DNA from: Rhizophagus irregularis
Lineage: Eukaryota > Glomeromycota > Glomeromycetes > Glomerales > Glomeraceae
Assembly: GCF_026210795.1 (NCBI RefSeq)
Contig: NC_089439.1
Span: 5,084,001 to 5,148,000, forward strand
DNA: 64,000 bases
Direction of reading: 5' to 3'
Positions 46,230-57,584 of this stretch are shown here, in pieces (positions within the stretch are counted from its first letter, which is position 1; each line of letters starts with the position of its first letter). Under the pieces are notes generated by a model. It saw only the letters and a program-made list of their open reading frames with translations, was not told where the DNA came from and searched no databases. The position numbers and the translations under genes are program-made.

Positions 46230-47549
46230 ATATTGCATCCAATAAGTAATAATTATATCCTGGATAAAATATTATTATAATAATTCGGAGATACTTTATA
46301 TCCAGGATAATTAACTGTGGATATATAATAAAATAGGATAAATTACCACGATATTATACTGTATCACTTTTTTGTCTTTGCACTTGAAAGACAATTCTCA
46401 CAATACCTTACATTAACGCACTGATAATTATATTTTATTTAAAGGCGCTTATAAGATATTGTTGGATAAATTATTTATAGAAGAGAAAGCTTAAAAGAAA
46501 GAAAATACTAATAATTTTCTCAAATGAATAAAATAATAAATTGAATTAACACTTAAACAATGGATTATGGACAAGTTTATCTTATTTTTGTCTAGAATAC
46601 AATAAATTCATTATTTTTTTTTTTAATTACTTAGAAGCGAAAGTTACAATAGATCCTCGAAGAATTCATACATACGTTTACTCGATAAATTCTTTTCTAT
46701 ATTATCGAAGGTTTGTGAATTGAGAAAAAATAAAGATTCAAAAAAATTATATTTTAATATTTTGAGTGAAAATTTGAAATCGCATTATAAAAAAAGTTTA
46801 GTCAATTAGGTTTTATTGGTCAAATAAATTCTTCCTGCTATTTAAATTCGAGATAAGAAAAAGGATTTTTGAACTTATCCACTATTTATGTGTTATAACC
46901 TTCAATTAAAAAGAATCAATTTCGCTACTTTTCGAAAGTTTAGTCCGAAAAACAATAAGTCACGTGATTATAACCTTCGATCCCTACTTCAAACAATTGT
47001 TAAAAGGTAGCGTCCCCTTGCCAAGACTCAAGGGTTCCAACCAAAATAGGATAAATAATCGAATCCAAAAGCCGGAAATTTCGCCAATATGATATGGCGT
47101 TCTGTGTAAATGTTAGTTGTGAATATCACTTTGTTTGATTCCATTTTAATAACTTTGCTAACGAAGATCCTCTTTGTTCAATAGCTTATTTAGATTCATT
47201 TTGTTTCATAATTTTACAAATTAAGATATATTTAAATTTTTCTTAAGTAAATATTAAAGGCTTTCACTCACATCCTATTTTTAGTTAATTAAATCGAATT
47301 AAACCGCTTTAATTTTTTGAATGAAAAATTTTTAATTTTAACATCCAAATCATGTAGAAAATAGGTTAGGTCCATCCGAATTTTTTTTGTCACATGATGC
47401 AATTACATATATAAATAGACCATCTCTTTTTTTCCAGAAGACTTCTCGTTAAGGTTCAGTCCCTTTTTTTAAAAAAAAAAAAATCTAAGGCAAATTTTCC
47501 CGAGTTACACCGCATAATGCATATACAGTAGTATCTCATCATAGTGCTT

Positions 47550-47725
47550 CATATTTTCATAATTTTTAACAATCGTATTAAGGAAGAGTACAATTACAAT
47601 AAACGAGTGCTTCATTTTAAGGGCTCCATAATTTTAACAATCGTGTTAAGGAAGAGTACAACTACAATAAACGAGTGCTTCATTTTAAGGGGCTCCATAA
47701 TTTTTAACAATCGTGTTAAGGAAAC
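47550..47725. repeat. 63-bp tandem repeat, about 2.8 copies
   Basis: The unit runs from CATAATTTTTAACAATCGT through AAGGAAGAGTACAA and ACGAGTGCTTCATTTTAAGG. It is repeated head to tail with one or two base differences; the third copy is cut after the AAGGAA word. Confidence 0.85.
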
Positions 47726-48334
47726 AGTATATTATAGTTAGAAATTTTGGAACATCGTTCAGATAATTTCGAAACAATAAATTATTTTCAACAATTGGTA
47801 TATAAATCATTACTTTTTTTGGATGCCAGTATGAATAATTTAATTAATTGGGCGTAGAAAAATAAGATAGGTTTGCTAAGACCGAGATTAAAATACATAG
47901 TACTCTTTAAGAAATCAACGTTAAATTTATATTATGACTTAATATCTCTGAATATTATTTATCTTTGATGAGATTTATGATATCATTAAAAAACAAACTT
48001 CAAATATAAACACATATCAGATATAGTAAAATAAGTACTTTTGTACAATATATACAGTATGTTGATTAACATTCCAGTGGATTTAGTAAAGATTTAAAAA
48101 TGTTTATTAATACAATTAAATGCCTGCGATTAATTAGGTATTACCACTTTATTAAGTTATTTTAAATACTTTTTTTAAAAAAAAAAACAAATTCTGAAAT
48201 ACTGTATATATACAGTATATACATGTATGAAATAAAATCCGATTGTTGGTTTATTATTTAAACACTTTTTTTAAAAAATTGAACTATATACACATAAAAT
48301 AGAATTTCGGCCTGCCGAATGAGCACACATTGAG

Positions 48335-48732
48335 CTATATTATTGGTTTCATTTCATCCGCTAGAATTGTAATATTTGGTTTCATTTCATCCCAAAGTTT
48401 AGTGCCCTTATCCGAGGTGGTAGTATCGTCTGATATACCAAGATTTGGAAAAAACTCTAAAAGGTTCACAAAATGAAAGGTCGGCGTTGATTTTTTACAT
48501 GTATCATTACATGTATTTATTTTTTCATTTGTACCTATTTTCTCATTTAGTGTATTCGGTGGCATTCTCTTATCTTTATTGCACCACTTCCTTATCCAAT
48601 CTATTATTTTTCTGTACTAAAAAAAAATAAATAAATAAATAAATTTACTTGCTCTTTACGAATAAAAAAAAATTATTTTTAATAATTAAAACATACACAA
48701 ACTGATAAATGTGGCGACAGTATCAACGACAT
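48335..48732 (-). CDS. Two-exon small protein of unknown function
   Basis: Exon 1 (48697-48732, MSLILSPHLSVC) ends in a GTATGT donor. Exon 2 (48335-48616) follows a T-rich tract with TAG. The join keeps the frame and gives 105 residues. Exon 2 begins YRKIIDWIRKWCNKDKRMPP, a Trp-containing basic helix, followed by an acidic/Thr-rich stretch. The C-terminus carries a short internal repeat (DEMKPNI and DEMKPII). No domain is recognised. The gene model rests on splice signals and an open frame only. Confidence 0.4.
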
Positions 48733-48745
48733 GATTTTTTTTTTT

Positions 48746-50179
48746 TTGAAAAATATTTATTGTTATTTGATAGTAAATGAGTTCAAGTAGAAATTCTTTG
48801 ATTTAATTTTTTTAATCTTTATTTTCAATATTTGAATTATTCGAGGGAAAAAAAGGGTAAAAGAGAATGAAAGATAAATAATATCACCTTATATATATAT
48901 ATATAATTATTATAATTATCGTATTGGATAAACGCTATTTAAATCTAATCTCATGGGAAAATTGTATGACAAATAATATAATTTAAGCAAATAAATCGAT
49001 TCAATCCACATAGGGGTAAATTATTACATAATTATTCAATTGTTTAAACTTTATTTTACAATAAATACAAAAATAAATAAAATAAAATCTTATGATACTT
49101 AATAAGAAAATGATCTGATTAGGCTAAATTTTCATTGTCAATCTATCGAAGTCAATCCACATGGATCGGCAAATTGTTCCACTCAAATTTAAAGTCTATC
49201 AAATGATCAACATTCACTCAAAACAATGACGCTATTGAACTTGATTAAATATTGTTTATTGAATGGAATAAAAATGGATTAAACATGTTTAGGGAGCGAT
49301 TATACATTATTAATTTACAATCTTGTCTCACAACATTATTTACTGGTCAATTATTTGTAAATTAAGCAATAATCGTATTTATAATAAAAGAGAAAAAAAA
49401 AATCCTATTTTATCTATGTATTAGTCAGTATTAATAATCTTAAACTTTGATAAAAAAAGTATTTTTTAAAATAAATTTATGAATATGTAAAATAAATATG
49501 AAAAGCCTTACTATGGTACGATTCCACATTTAAATTGACCGCAGCAAAGAATTATAACACTTAAAATGAAAAAAAATTTTTATTTATTTATTTTATGTCA
49601 AAATGAAAGCTTTTTTTGTAATACATCTCTGAAGCACGTGTACCAGTACTTCATAGTACCTGACACTTGGCATAATGATCAATTATGTCGCAGATCGGTC
49701 TGGATTTTACAAATGATGTGAGCTGATCTTATCTAATTTAGTATGAATCTTTCTTTTTCATTGATTTAATACCAAATTCGTTCTCATTTTGCTTGATTAA
49801 CATTTGATAATAAATAATGGCTTATTATGATTTGTGTCCATACAGTAATGTTTATTTACATTATAATAAAGTTTGGCGATGCAAAGATGCAAATGTAATA
49901 TTTATATTGTTCAAATATAGTCCAAATTAAATTACTGGTCTGACATAAACAAGAGGATTATGATAGTAAAAAAATTTTTTTTTTATTAAGATAATTACAT
50001 ATTAATTTTTAAAATAATTTTTTTTTTAAGTTTTTAAGAAAATATAATTAAAAAAAAAAGAAAAAGAAAAAAGAAAAGAAAAATAAAAATAAAAATAAAA
50101 ATAAAAATAAAAATAACAAATTACGAAAAAAAGAAAATATAAAGATTACAGCTAAAATAATAAATTACTAGTCTAACAC
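48746..50179. other. Intergenic
   Basis: No gene is supported. An AAAAAT microsatellite lies at about 50040-50120, at the 3' side of the next gene. Confidence 0.35.
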
Positions 50180-51069
50180 TTATTTATCTAAATCCATATC
50201 TTCATTTTTATCATTTTCATCTTCTTTATTCAACAGGTATCGAAGTTCAAGTTTTTCTTGTTTGGTGTAAGTTCCAGATTCATTAATTGGAAAAGCGAGT
50301 TGGTCATTTCTTTTAACTAATCTTTTGGTACGCCTTTTATTAGAGTTCCAAACATTTTTAAGACTATTTCGCGAGCGTAATTTACCAAATTCCGTTTGCA
50401 CCTTAGGTTGTAAACCCTTCCATGGAATTTGGGATGGAATAGAGCCGTTTGTTCTTAGATATTCTTCAACCAATTCGCAAATACGTTTTCTCTCTTCCGG
50501 AGGAATAGGTCCCTTGACGACTATATAAATTGAATGAGAGGTTAATTCAATCATTTAATAAAAAAACCAAATAGAATTTTTAAAACTTACGGCAAGGATC
50601 AAGCATATTCCAATAACTAAAATTTATAAAATAAAAAGTTAATTAATTTATTTTTTTAAAAAAAATCACTCGTAATAAATGAATTGATAACTTACTAGTC
50701 ACAAATAGCTTTTGAATTATAGTCATAGTTACAACTATCCTTTAATTTTATAGCCAATATTTTAAAAGGATTACTAGGTTTTCTTTCTTTTTTCCAGTCT
50801 TCCATATAATCTACTATAATTTTCTTACCCTAAAAAGTTAAAAATTAATTTTAAAAATGGGAATATTTTTTTCTTTCATTAAATTTTAAATTTGTTCTAT
50901 AACATACCTCTTCACTTATTGTTTTATGTATTCTATTGGTATTCTTCCTGAGGGCAACATCCTTATTCACTTCTTCAGTACTTTCGCTATCTTCAACACT
51001 CTTATCGTCATCAATTTTTTCGTGGTCTTTTATATCGTGGTCAGCAAAGTCGTGGTTTTTCATCTCCAT
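50180..51069 (-). CDS. Type A four-exon two-repeat Myb/SANT-like protein
   Basis: Exons 50908-51069, 50696-50829, 50591-50616 and 50180-50520 join in phase into about 221 residues. Exon 1 is acidic (MEMKNHDFADHDIKD). Exon 2 (GKKIIVDYMEDWKKERKPSN ... KAICDY) and the 26-base exon 3 (YYWNMLDP) together form a first Myb-like repeat. Exon 4 holds the second repeat (PIPPEERKRICELVEEYL, IPWKGLQPKVQTEFGKLRSR, SLKNVWNSNKRR) and an acidic tail. The 26-base exon between the two repeats is a fixed trait of type A genes. Probably a nuclear DNA-binding protein; no target can be inferred. Confidence 0.8.
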
Positions 51070-52130
51070 TTTGTTTTTTTTTTAAAAAAAAGGTTTTTTG
51101 TTTGATTTACTAAACAAAAAGAAAATAGTATGAAAAAAAAAGGATAAAAGATAAAGAGCGATCGAGCACTTTTTATAAAAGAAATCGTGTGACACATAAT
51201 AGAAGGATAAACGATATTTAGATTATGTATTGTTAAATATTTTTGGGAAAATGATCACAAGAGGATCTACCGAGGGGGGGTAAAAACAAAAAAATTGCAT
51301 TTTCATTTATTCATTGTTGAAATTGTTGAACTAAATGTTAAATAATACAACAATATTAAACTTTATTTTACAATAAATGCGGTCAGTATAAAAAAAATGA
51401 AGATCCGATTTGTTAATCATTTTTAACATTCATTGTAAATTACTAAATTGATTTACCAAATTAGATAATTGTATATCTTTTGATCGGTTCCAAATAAAGA
51501 TTTGTAATGTATGTAATGACTTGATGACATGAGACAATTATTCATATGAATAATGATCATTGATATCCTGTACTTTTGACAATGGTGTACTACTAGATGT
51601 AGATTTGAGTAGATGATCATATAAATAATAATATATAAAAAAATTAATGCACATCATTTCCTAACCCGAGTTTTAATTGAAGTCTATTGAGTGATCTCAT
51701 GACCTTGACCTGACCAATTCCTTTTTTAGATGCAGGACCGATTGATTAAGTCATTATTTTCATTTAAAATTAGCGACATTTAATTTTACTGGTTTTACAA
51801 TTATTGATATGCAAAAAAAATAATTTATTCATTGTAAATTCATAATAATAAAATTTTTTAGGTACTACCTAAAAATTCTTTTCGATCTCATTATTGTTAA
51901 AAAAATTTTTTTTTTTGGTCCAACATTTAAAATTTACTTTGTTAATTTACGGCCAAATAATAAAATCGATCCAATAATATAATGAAATTTAAATAAGTTC
52001 GAAAAAAATTTTATTATTTTAAATATTAAAAATATTAATTACATGTTTTGTCGTTATGTAAATAAAAAGTTTTTTAAATTTAATTTTAAATTAATTTTGA
52101 AGTTAGATTGTTATCATATTCATGAAAAAG
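51070..52130. other. Intergenic; right part duplicated from 13260-13527
   Basis: There is no gene. From about 51868 the sequence is nearly the same as 13258 onward (TTTTCGATCTCATTATTGTT and the following 250 bases). This marks the border of a segmental duplication that continues into the Myb-like gene. Confidence 0.6.
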
Positions 52131-53324
52131 TTATAATATTAGAAAGAATATGTGCCGTGAAATTTGTCTTTTCTTACGATTCCATTTGGATTTAAGAGCA
52201 TTTCGTAATTTACCATATTTTCTTTGAATTTTACTTTGTAAAAGTTCCCATCGAATTACGTCACAATCTTCATAAATGTAGCTTTTCTCACTATATGAGA
52301 ATGGATCATGATTAACTATGCAGACTAAACAGAAGGAAACGGAAAAAACAAAAGAAGTTAATTTAAATTTTTTTTAGATAAATAAATATATAAGTCTATA
52401 GGTAATTAACTTACCAAATGGATCCATACAATTTATTTTCTCCTCCTAAAAATTAAAAATAACAATTGTTATTCTCGTTGAAATAAATAAATAAATGAAT
52501 AAATAAATATTATCACTTTAATTAACATACAGTGAGATTAGATTGTGGTGTTCTTTCATCATCTTCATTAAGAATAGGAAGATATTCTGTATTTGGTGTA
52601 TTATATAGCCGCGAAATTTGTCTTCTCATACGATTCCATTGATATTTAAGATAATTTCGTAAACAGAATTTACCCCTTCGAAACACGTCACAATCTTCAT
52701 AAATGTAGCTTTTCTCACTTTCTGAGAATGGATCATGATTAACTTTGCCGACTAAACAGAAGGAAACGGAAAGAACAAAAGAAGTTAATTTAATATTTTT
52801 TTTTAGATAAATAAATAAGTCTATAGATAATTAACTTACCAAGTGGCTCCATACAATTTATTTTCTCCTCCTAAAATTCAAAATAACAATCGTTATTCTC
52901 GTTGAAATAAATAAATAAATTAATAAATATCACTTTAATTAACATACTGTGAGGTTAGATTGTGGTGTTCTTTCGTCATCTTCATGAAGAGTAGAAAGAT
53001 ATTCTGTATCTGTAATACACTTCCGCGAAATTTGTCTTCTCTTACAATTCCATTGGTATTTAAGATCATTTCGTAAACGGAATTGACCATATTCTTTTTG
53101 AATTTCATTTTGTAAAAGTTCCCATCGAATCATGTCACTATCCTTATCCTTTAGACGACTACTAACCCATTCATAAATGTAGTTTTTCTCACTATCTGTG
53201 AATGGACCACGGTTAACTTGGTTGACTAAACAGAATAAGAGAAGTTAATTTAAATTCTTATAAATAAATAAATAAATGGTATAATTAACTTACTAAGTGG
53301 CTCTAAATAATTTGTATATCTCAT
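52131..53324 (-). CDS. Shortened type A Myb-like gene with three tandem repeats
   Basis: Six inferred exons, 53294-53324, 52948-53225, 52840-52870, 52531-52751, 52415-52445 and 52131-52324, join without a stop or phase error into 261 residues. The pattern is a 31-base exon (MRYTNYLEPL, EEKINCMEPL, EEKINCMDPF) followed by a second-repeat exon, three times over. The first domain is full (GPFTDSEKNYIYEWVS ... MIRWELLQ ... FRLRNDLKYQWNCKRR). The second lost the WVS and WELLQ segments in frame. The third lost only the WVS segment. Two linkers end in ERTPQSNLT. The first domain exon could also end at VC plus a stop just past the donor, so a short one-domain form is possible. It appears to be a gene growing by tandem duplication of an exon pair. 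Confidence 0.7.
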
Positions 53325-53776
53325 TTTGCTATTAAAAATTATGATTTTTTTTTTCTGTCAAAAAATTTTTTTATATGATTTATGAACGAAATTAATGCAA
53401 CCTTTATAAATCGTATTTATTAATATTTATTAAAATAATGTACTACTATGGGGTATGTACCATACATATATTAGATTGTAGATTATAGATTATCTAGTTA
53501 ACACAATTACGTTTACAGTACCATTTTACCTTTCATGTACCACCCCTCGGAAATTTTTTAATAATGTTGATCATTTCAATTATAGTGACATTTTGTTATG
53601 TTACGCAATATATTTTATAATAAAGCGTCTTGTTTAGAAATTTTGATCGAAAAAAAGAATGTAAAAGTATTTTATTCTGTCTAAAATATTTAAGTAATAA
53701 TAATATAAACCTATAATAAAATAATCCGGTGCTGTCATTATATTTAAAAATTATATTTTTTTGGGGTTTTCATACA
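53325..53776. other. Intergenic
   Basis: No gene is seen. Unlike the related genes at 11066 and 13528, the stretch upstream of 53324 lacks the conserved block. Confidence 0.3.
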
Positions 53777-54554
53777 CTATTTAGACGGATTTATAAGGAA
53801 TTGAATTGCATGTTTTCCTTTATCCTCAATTGCATATTCAACATCGGTTTTATCATATTTAAGCTCATCCTCACATTCACATTCACCTTCATTTTTATCA
53901 TCTTCCTTTTTAAGATTGCTACTTTTAGCCTCAAGTTGTCTTTTTTTAACGTTCCAGATGTTTTTGAGTTCATTTCTCGCGCGAAATTTACCAAATTTCG
54001 TTTCCATCTCAGCTTGTAAAAGCGTCCATTGAATATTACCATTTTCTTGATATTTATTTGCCCATTCATAGATATGATCCTTCTCTTCTTTAGAGTAAGG
54101 TGAATGTTCAACTAAAATAATTAAGATAAAATGTTAATTTAATTCTTTAAAAAAGAACACAGAATTTTAAGACTTACGGCGTGGATCAAGGATATTCCAC
54201 CAACTAAAATTTATAATGTAAAAAAAATTTTTAATTTTCTTTTTTATTTTAAATTAATAAAATTATCCATAAAAATTACTTACTAATCACAAATTGCTTT
54301 TGATTCAAAGTTAAGCTCGTGCTCGTCTTTTAATTTTTTAGACAATTCTACAAAAGGTGTTTTAATTATTTTTCCTTTTTTTTCCCACTCAGCCATATAA
54401 TTTTTTATAGTTTTATTTCCCTACAAATAATTAAATTAATTTTTTATGAAATTCGAATTTCATATTATAAAATAAATTTGATTTGACATACGTCCGAATT
54501 TATTTTTTTGTATATTTGATTTCTCTTTATCGATTTTTTTATAAATTTCCCCAT
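53777..54554 (-). CDS. Type A four-exon two-repeat Myb/SANT-like protein
   Basis: Exons 54492-54554, 54284-54420, 54178-54203 and 53777-54111 join in phase into about 186 residues. Exon 1 (MGKFIKKSIKRNQIYKKINS) is strongly basic. Exon 2 (KTIKNYMAEWEKKGKIIKTP ... SKAICDY) and the 26-base exon 3 (WWNILDPR) form the first repeat. Exon 4 carries the second (PYSKEEKDHIYEWANKYQEN, IQWTLLQ, FGKFRARNELKNIWNVKKR) and an acidic tail with a GECECEDE stretch. The broken copy at 9142-9928 is over 90 percent alike by eye and shows what has been lost there. Intact by inspection. Confidence 0.85.
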
Positions 54555-55332
54555 TTTGTATATATTTGCAGCACTGTACAGTGTATCAATTAATTAATAG
54601 GAAATCTTTCACTTTGTTTAAAGAATGAAAGGCCTTCTTTATCCTTTTTATATTCTAATCTTCGTAGTAAATTATCTAATTCGTTCATTGGTCTTTACTT
54701 GACTGATCGGTAATCGGTATTACATCGCAATAATTTATTATTGTCATTGTTTATTTCAATATTGAACTCGTACACTAAATTTTGGTTTGTCAATATCCAC
54801 CTGACATTACTGTAATACTCGTGATGAAAATCACTAAATATTTATTTTCCCATTTAAGTAAATTAATTACAAAAGAGATTGTGCAATATGTAACGTTACA
54901 TTATCAAGGAAATATTTTTTTCATAAATGAGCCCCAATTACTATTGTTTTTTAGATAGATAGATTATTTGTTTATGTGTTACATACAATTATCTCTGCCA
55001 TCGTCCAAATATTAGAATACGGAATAAATGAGAAAATCATTTGAATAAGATGCTGATATTAAAAAATATTAACATGCATGCATATATTGACTATATCGTC
55101 ATATATTTTTATGAAATAATGTATTGTTTTGCTTTGACCATTGCCCCATTACCCCCCTGATTAATGGATTGTTGATTTATAATAAATATGCAAATCATGT
55201 CGATTTCATTATCCCTTAAGGGTAGAGTCAATGTCGATCATTTTTATTATAGTGCACATGGCGAATTTTTTTTTGGTTTTTTTGTGTAACAAAAACAATA
55301 ATAAATCAGATTTATTGTAATTTCTGCTAAAA
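54555..55332. other. Intergenic
   Basis: No gene or organised repeat is supported between the Myb-like gene and the helicase fragment. Confidence 0.3.
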
Positions 55333-55683
55333 TTATTTTACAAAATAATACCATGTTTGCATATTAGCATTTGCTTGTGCACCAGGTACTACACCTATTA
55401 CAACAATACTACTAGATAAACCTTTACTACCTTCAAATGTTTTTCGCAATATAATTTTTTCTTGAACTAAACCACGAACTACTAAATCTGCTAAGGCAAA
55501 CTGAACTAATTCCTTCATTTTCAATACTTTTCTTTTTTCAGTTGGATATACTGGCAAATTATCCCATTTTTTTGCTTTATTTTCGCAGTTTTACCACCTC
55601 TAAACACGTCTATTATATCATCTGGACAAATTTGTTCACCCCTCTCTTGCGTAAGATACTTTACACAGGTCGAAATATGAAAA

Positions 55684-56045
55684 ATCAGTCATCAATCGGT
55701 CATATGACTGATTGGTGACTGATTGGTTACCTATTAGTGACCGATTCTTTCAATCTGTTACCTATCGGTCACCAACCAGGCATAGATTGTCAATCAGTCA
55801 CCAATCGGTCATATGACCGATTGGTGACTGATTGATTGCTGATTTGTTTACAATATTTGATTTACATATTAAAGTTAAAAAATTAGCATTATAGTCTTAT
55901 AAAGCAAGTTAAATTATACTTAATCTGAACTTTTGAGTTTATTTTGATAAATATATTAAGTTTATTATTGACAATCAGTCACCAATCGGTCACCAATCTG
56001 ACATAACCGATTGGTGACTGATTGGTTACTGATTGGTTTACAATA
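55684..56045. repeat. 11-bp-periodic CAATCGGTCAC repeats with palindromes
   Basis: Units such as TCACCAATCGG and its inverse CCGATTGGTGA recur with an 11-base period. At 55793-55836 they form a perfect 44-bp palindrome centred on CATATG. A similar block stands at 55977-56045 and is repeated at 57036-57105. Confidence 0.9.
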
Positions 56046-56128
56046 TCTGATTTTTATATTAAAGTCAAAAAATTAGTATTATAGCTTTATAAAGCAAGTC
56101 AAGTTATGCTTAATCTGAGCTTTTGAGT

Positions 56129-56997
56129 TAGAGATGCGATCCGAAATCCGAAAATTCGGATCATCCGCCTATCCATCCGATCCGAACGGATAATGGATGC
56201 ATCCGGATGGATTAAGGATATCCGTTTTAATCCGAAACAGCATCCAATGATCGTACAGAGATGCACAATAGCTCATTCGAATCGTCGTAATGAGACGATT
56301 TGAATGAGCTATTGTGCATCTCTGTACGATCACTAGATGCCGAGATATTCGGCAAAACGTAAAATTTTGCATGATCGTAAAATAAAAATGCCGATGTTTC
56401 ACGTTTTGCCGAATATCTCGGCATCCAACGATCGTACAGGGATGCACAATAGCTCATTCGAATCGTTGCACTTAGACGATTCGAATGAGCTATTGTGTAT
56501 CTCTGTACGATCACTAGATGCCGAGATATTCGGCAAAACGTAAAATTTTGCATGATCGTAAAATAAAAATGCCGATGTTTCACGTTTTGCCGAATATCTC
56601 GGCATCCAACGATCGTACATGGATGCACAATAGCTCATTCGAATCGTTGCGCATAGACGATTCGAATGAGCTATTGTGCATCTCTGTACGATCACTAGAT
56701 GCCGAGATATTCGGCAAAACGTAAAATTTTGCATGATCGTAAAATAAAAATGCCGATGTTTCACGTTTTGCCAATTATCTCGGCATCCAGTGATCGTACA
56801 GAGATGCACTATAGCTCATTCGAATCGTCTCAATGCAACGATTCGAATGAGCTATAGTGCATCTCTATACGATCGTTGGATGCCGAGATACCCAAAAATT
56901 TGAAGTTAATCTGGATTATCCGAATTTAATCCTATGATAATCCGGATTGATCTGTGCAGATCACGGATTGTAAAATTTCATCTGGATCGCATCTCTA
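56129..56997. mobile_element. hAT-type non-autonomous element made of palindromes
   Basis: Perfect 14-bp ends TAGAGATGCGATCC are followed by CCGAAAT and CCGGAT-type subterminal words. The flanks carry TTTTGAGT on both sides (56121-56128 and 56998-57005). The uninterrupted twin of the target at 55930-55955 confirms the insertion point. The 8-bp duplication and the TAGAG start fit the hAT superfamily. The core (56249-56890) is about 3.5 copies of a 181-bp unit. Each unit joins two long palindromes: one of 83 bp (GATCGTACAGAGATGCACAA ... and its inverse) and one of 90 bp (GATGCCGAGATATTCGGCAA ... and its inverse). No transposase is encoded. Confidence 0.9.
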
Positions 56998-57584
56998 TTT
57001 TGAGTTTGTTTTGATAAATATATTAAATTTACTATTGACAATCAGTCACCAATCGGTCACCAATCTGACATAACCGATTGGTGACTGATTGGTTACTGAT
57101 TGGTTTGCAATATCTGATAGTTTTCAAGAATTTAGGATTTTTATTTATTCTTTAATATGAAAATCGGCTACCAAATGAATAGCCAATTAGTGACTGATTG
57201 GCTTAAAAAAACATTCATTTAATAAAGATAAACAGCATTCCGATTTACAAATTTTTTAATTGTAAATATTGAGAAAAAAAATTATTTCCGGATCGTATTA
57301 TTTGTCCGAAAACCTGTTCGTAGTCGGTAAATTGATAAGTCAAATAGTCAGCAATCGGGTAGCAATTGGTTAACAATATTGCTGATCAACTTCTTTTCCT
57401 GCAATTTGTGTCACTCTGAATTGAGTGAGATGTGATCCGTAATCTAGATCATTATCCGATTTGAAAAAAAAAATTCTTTTTTATGGACGAAAAAAATTGC
57501 CAGACTTTGAGAATTGAGGTAAGGGAGGGCTGAGCAAGGGAGAAGGTTTTTCTTTTTTTTTTAAATATATTTTTTTCTTTTTTG

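Larger units (their letters stand above)
45225..48334. other. Intergenic with TA microsatellites, a possible MITE and a tandem repeat
   Basis: No gene is supported. TA runs lie at about 45680-45730. An inverted-repeat pair lies at 46030-46230 and a 63-bp tandem repeat at 47550-47725; both are listed separately. Confidence 0.35.

Noticed and set aside
47544-47741. 65-codon frame with internal repeat
   Set aside because: It simply translates the 63-bp tandem repeat.
56169-56809. Overlapping open frames on both strands rich in RYSAK and CTIVGC peptides
   Set aside because: They are translations of the long palindromes in the hAT-type element. The same peptide appears on both strands, as expected for inverted DNA, and there is no start or splice context.
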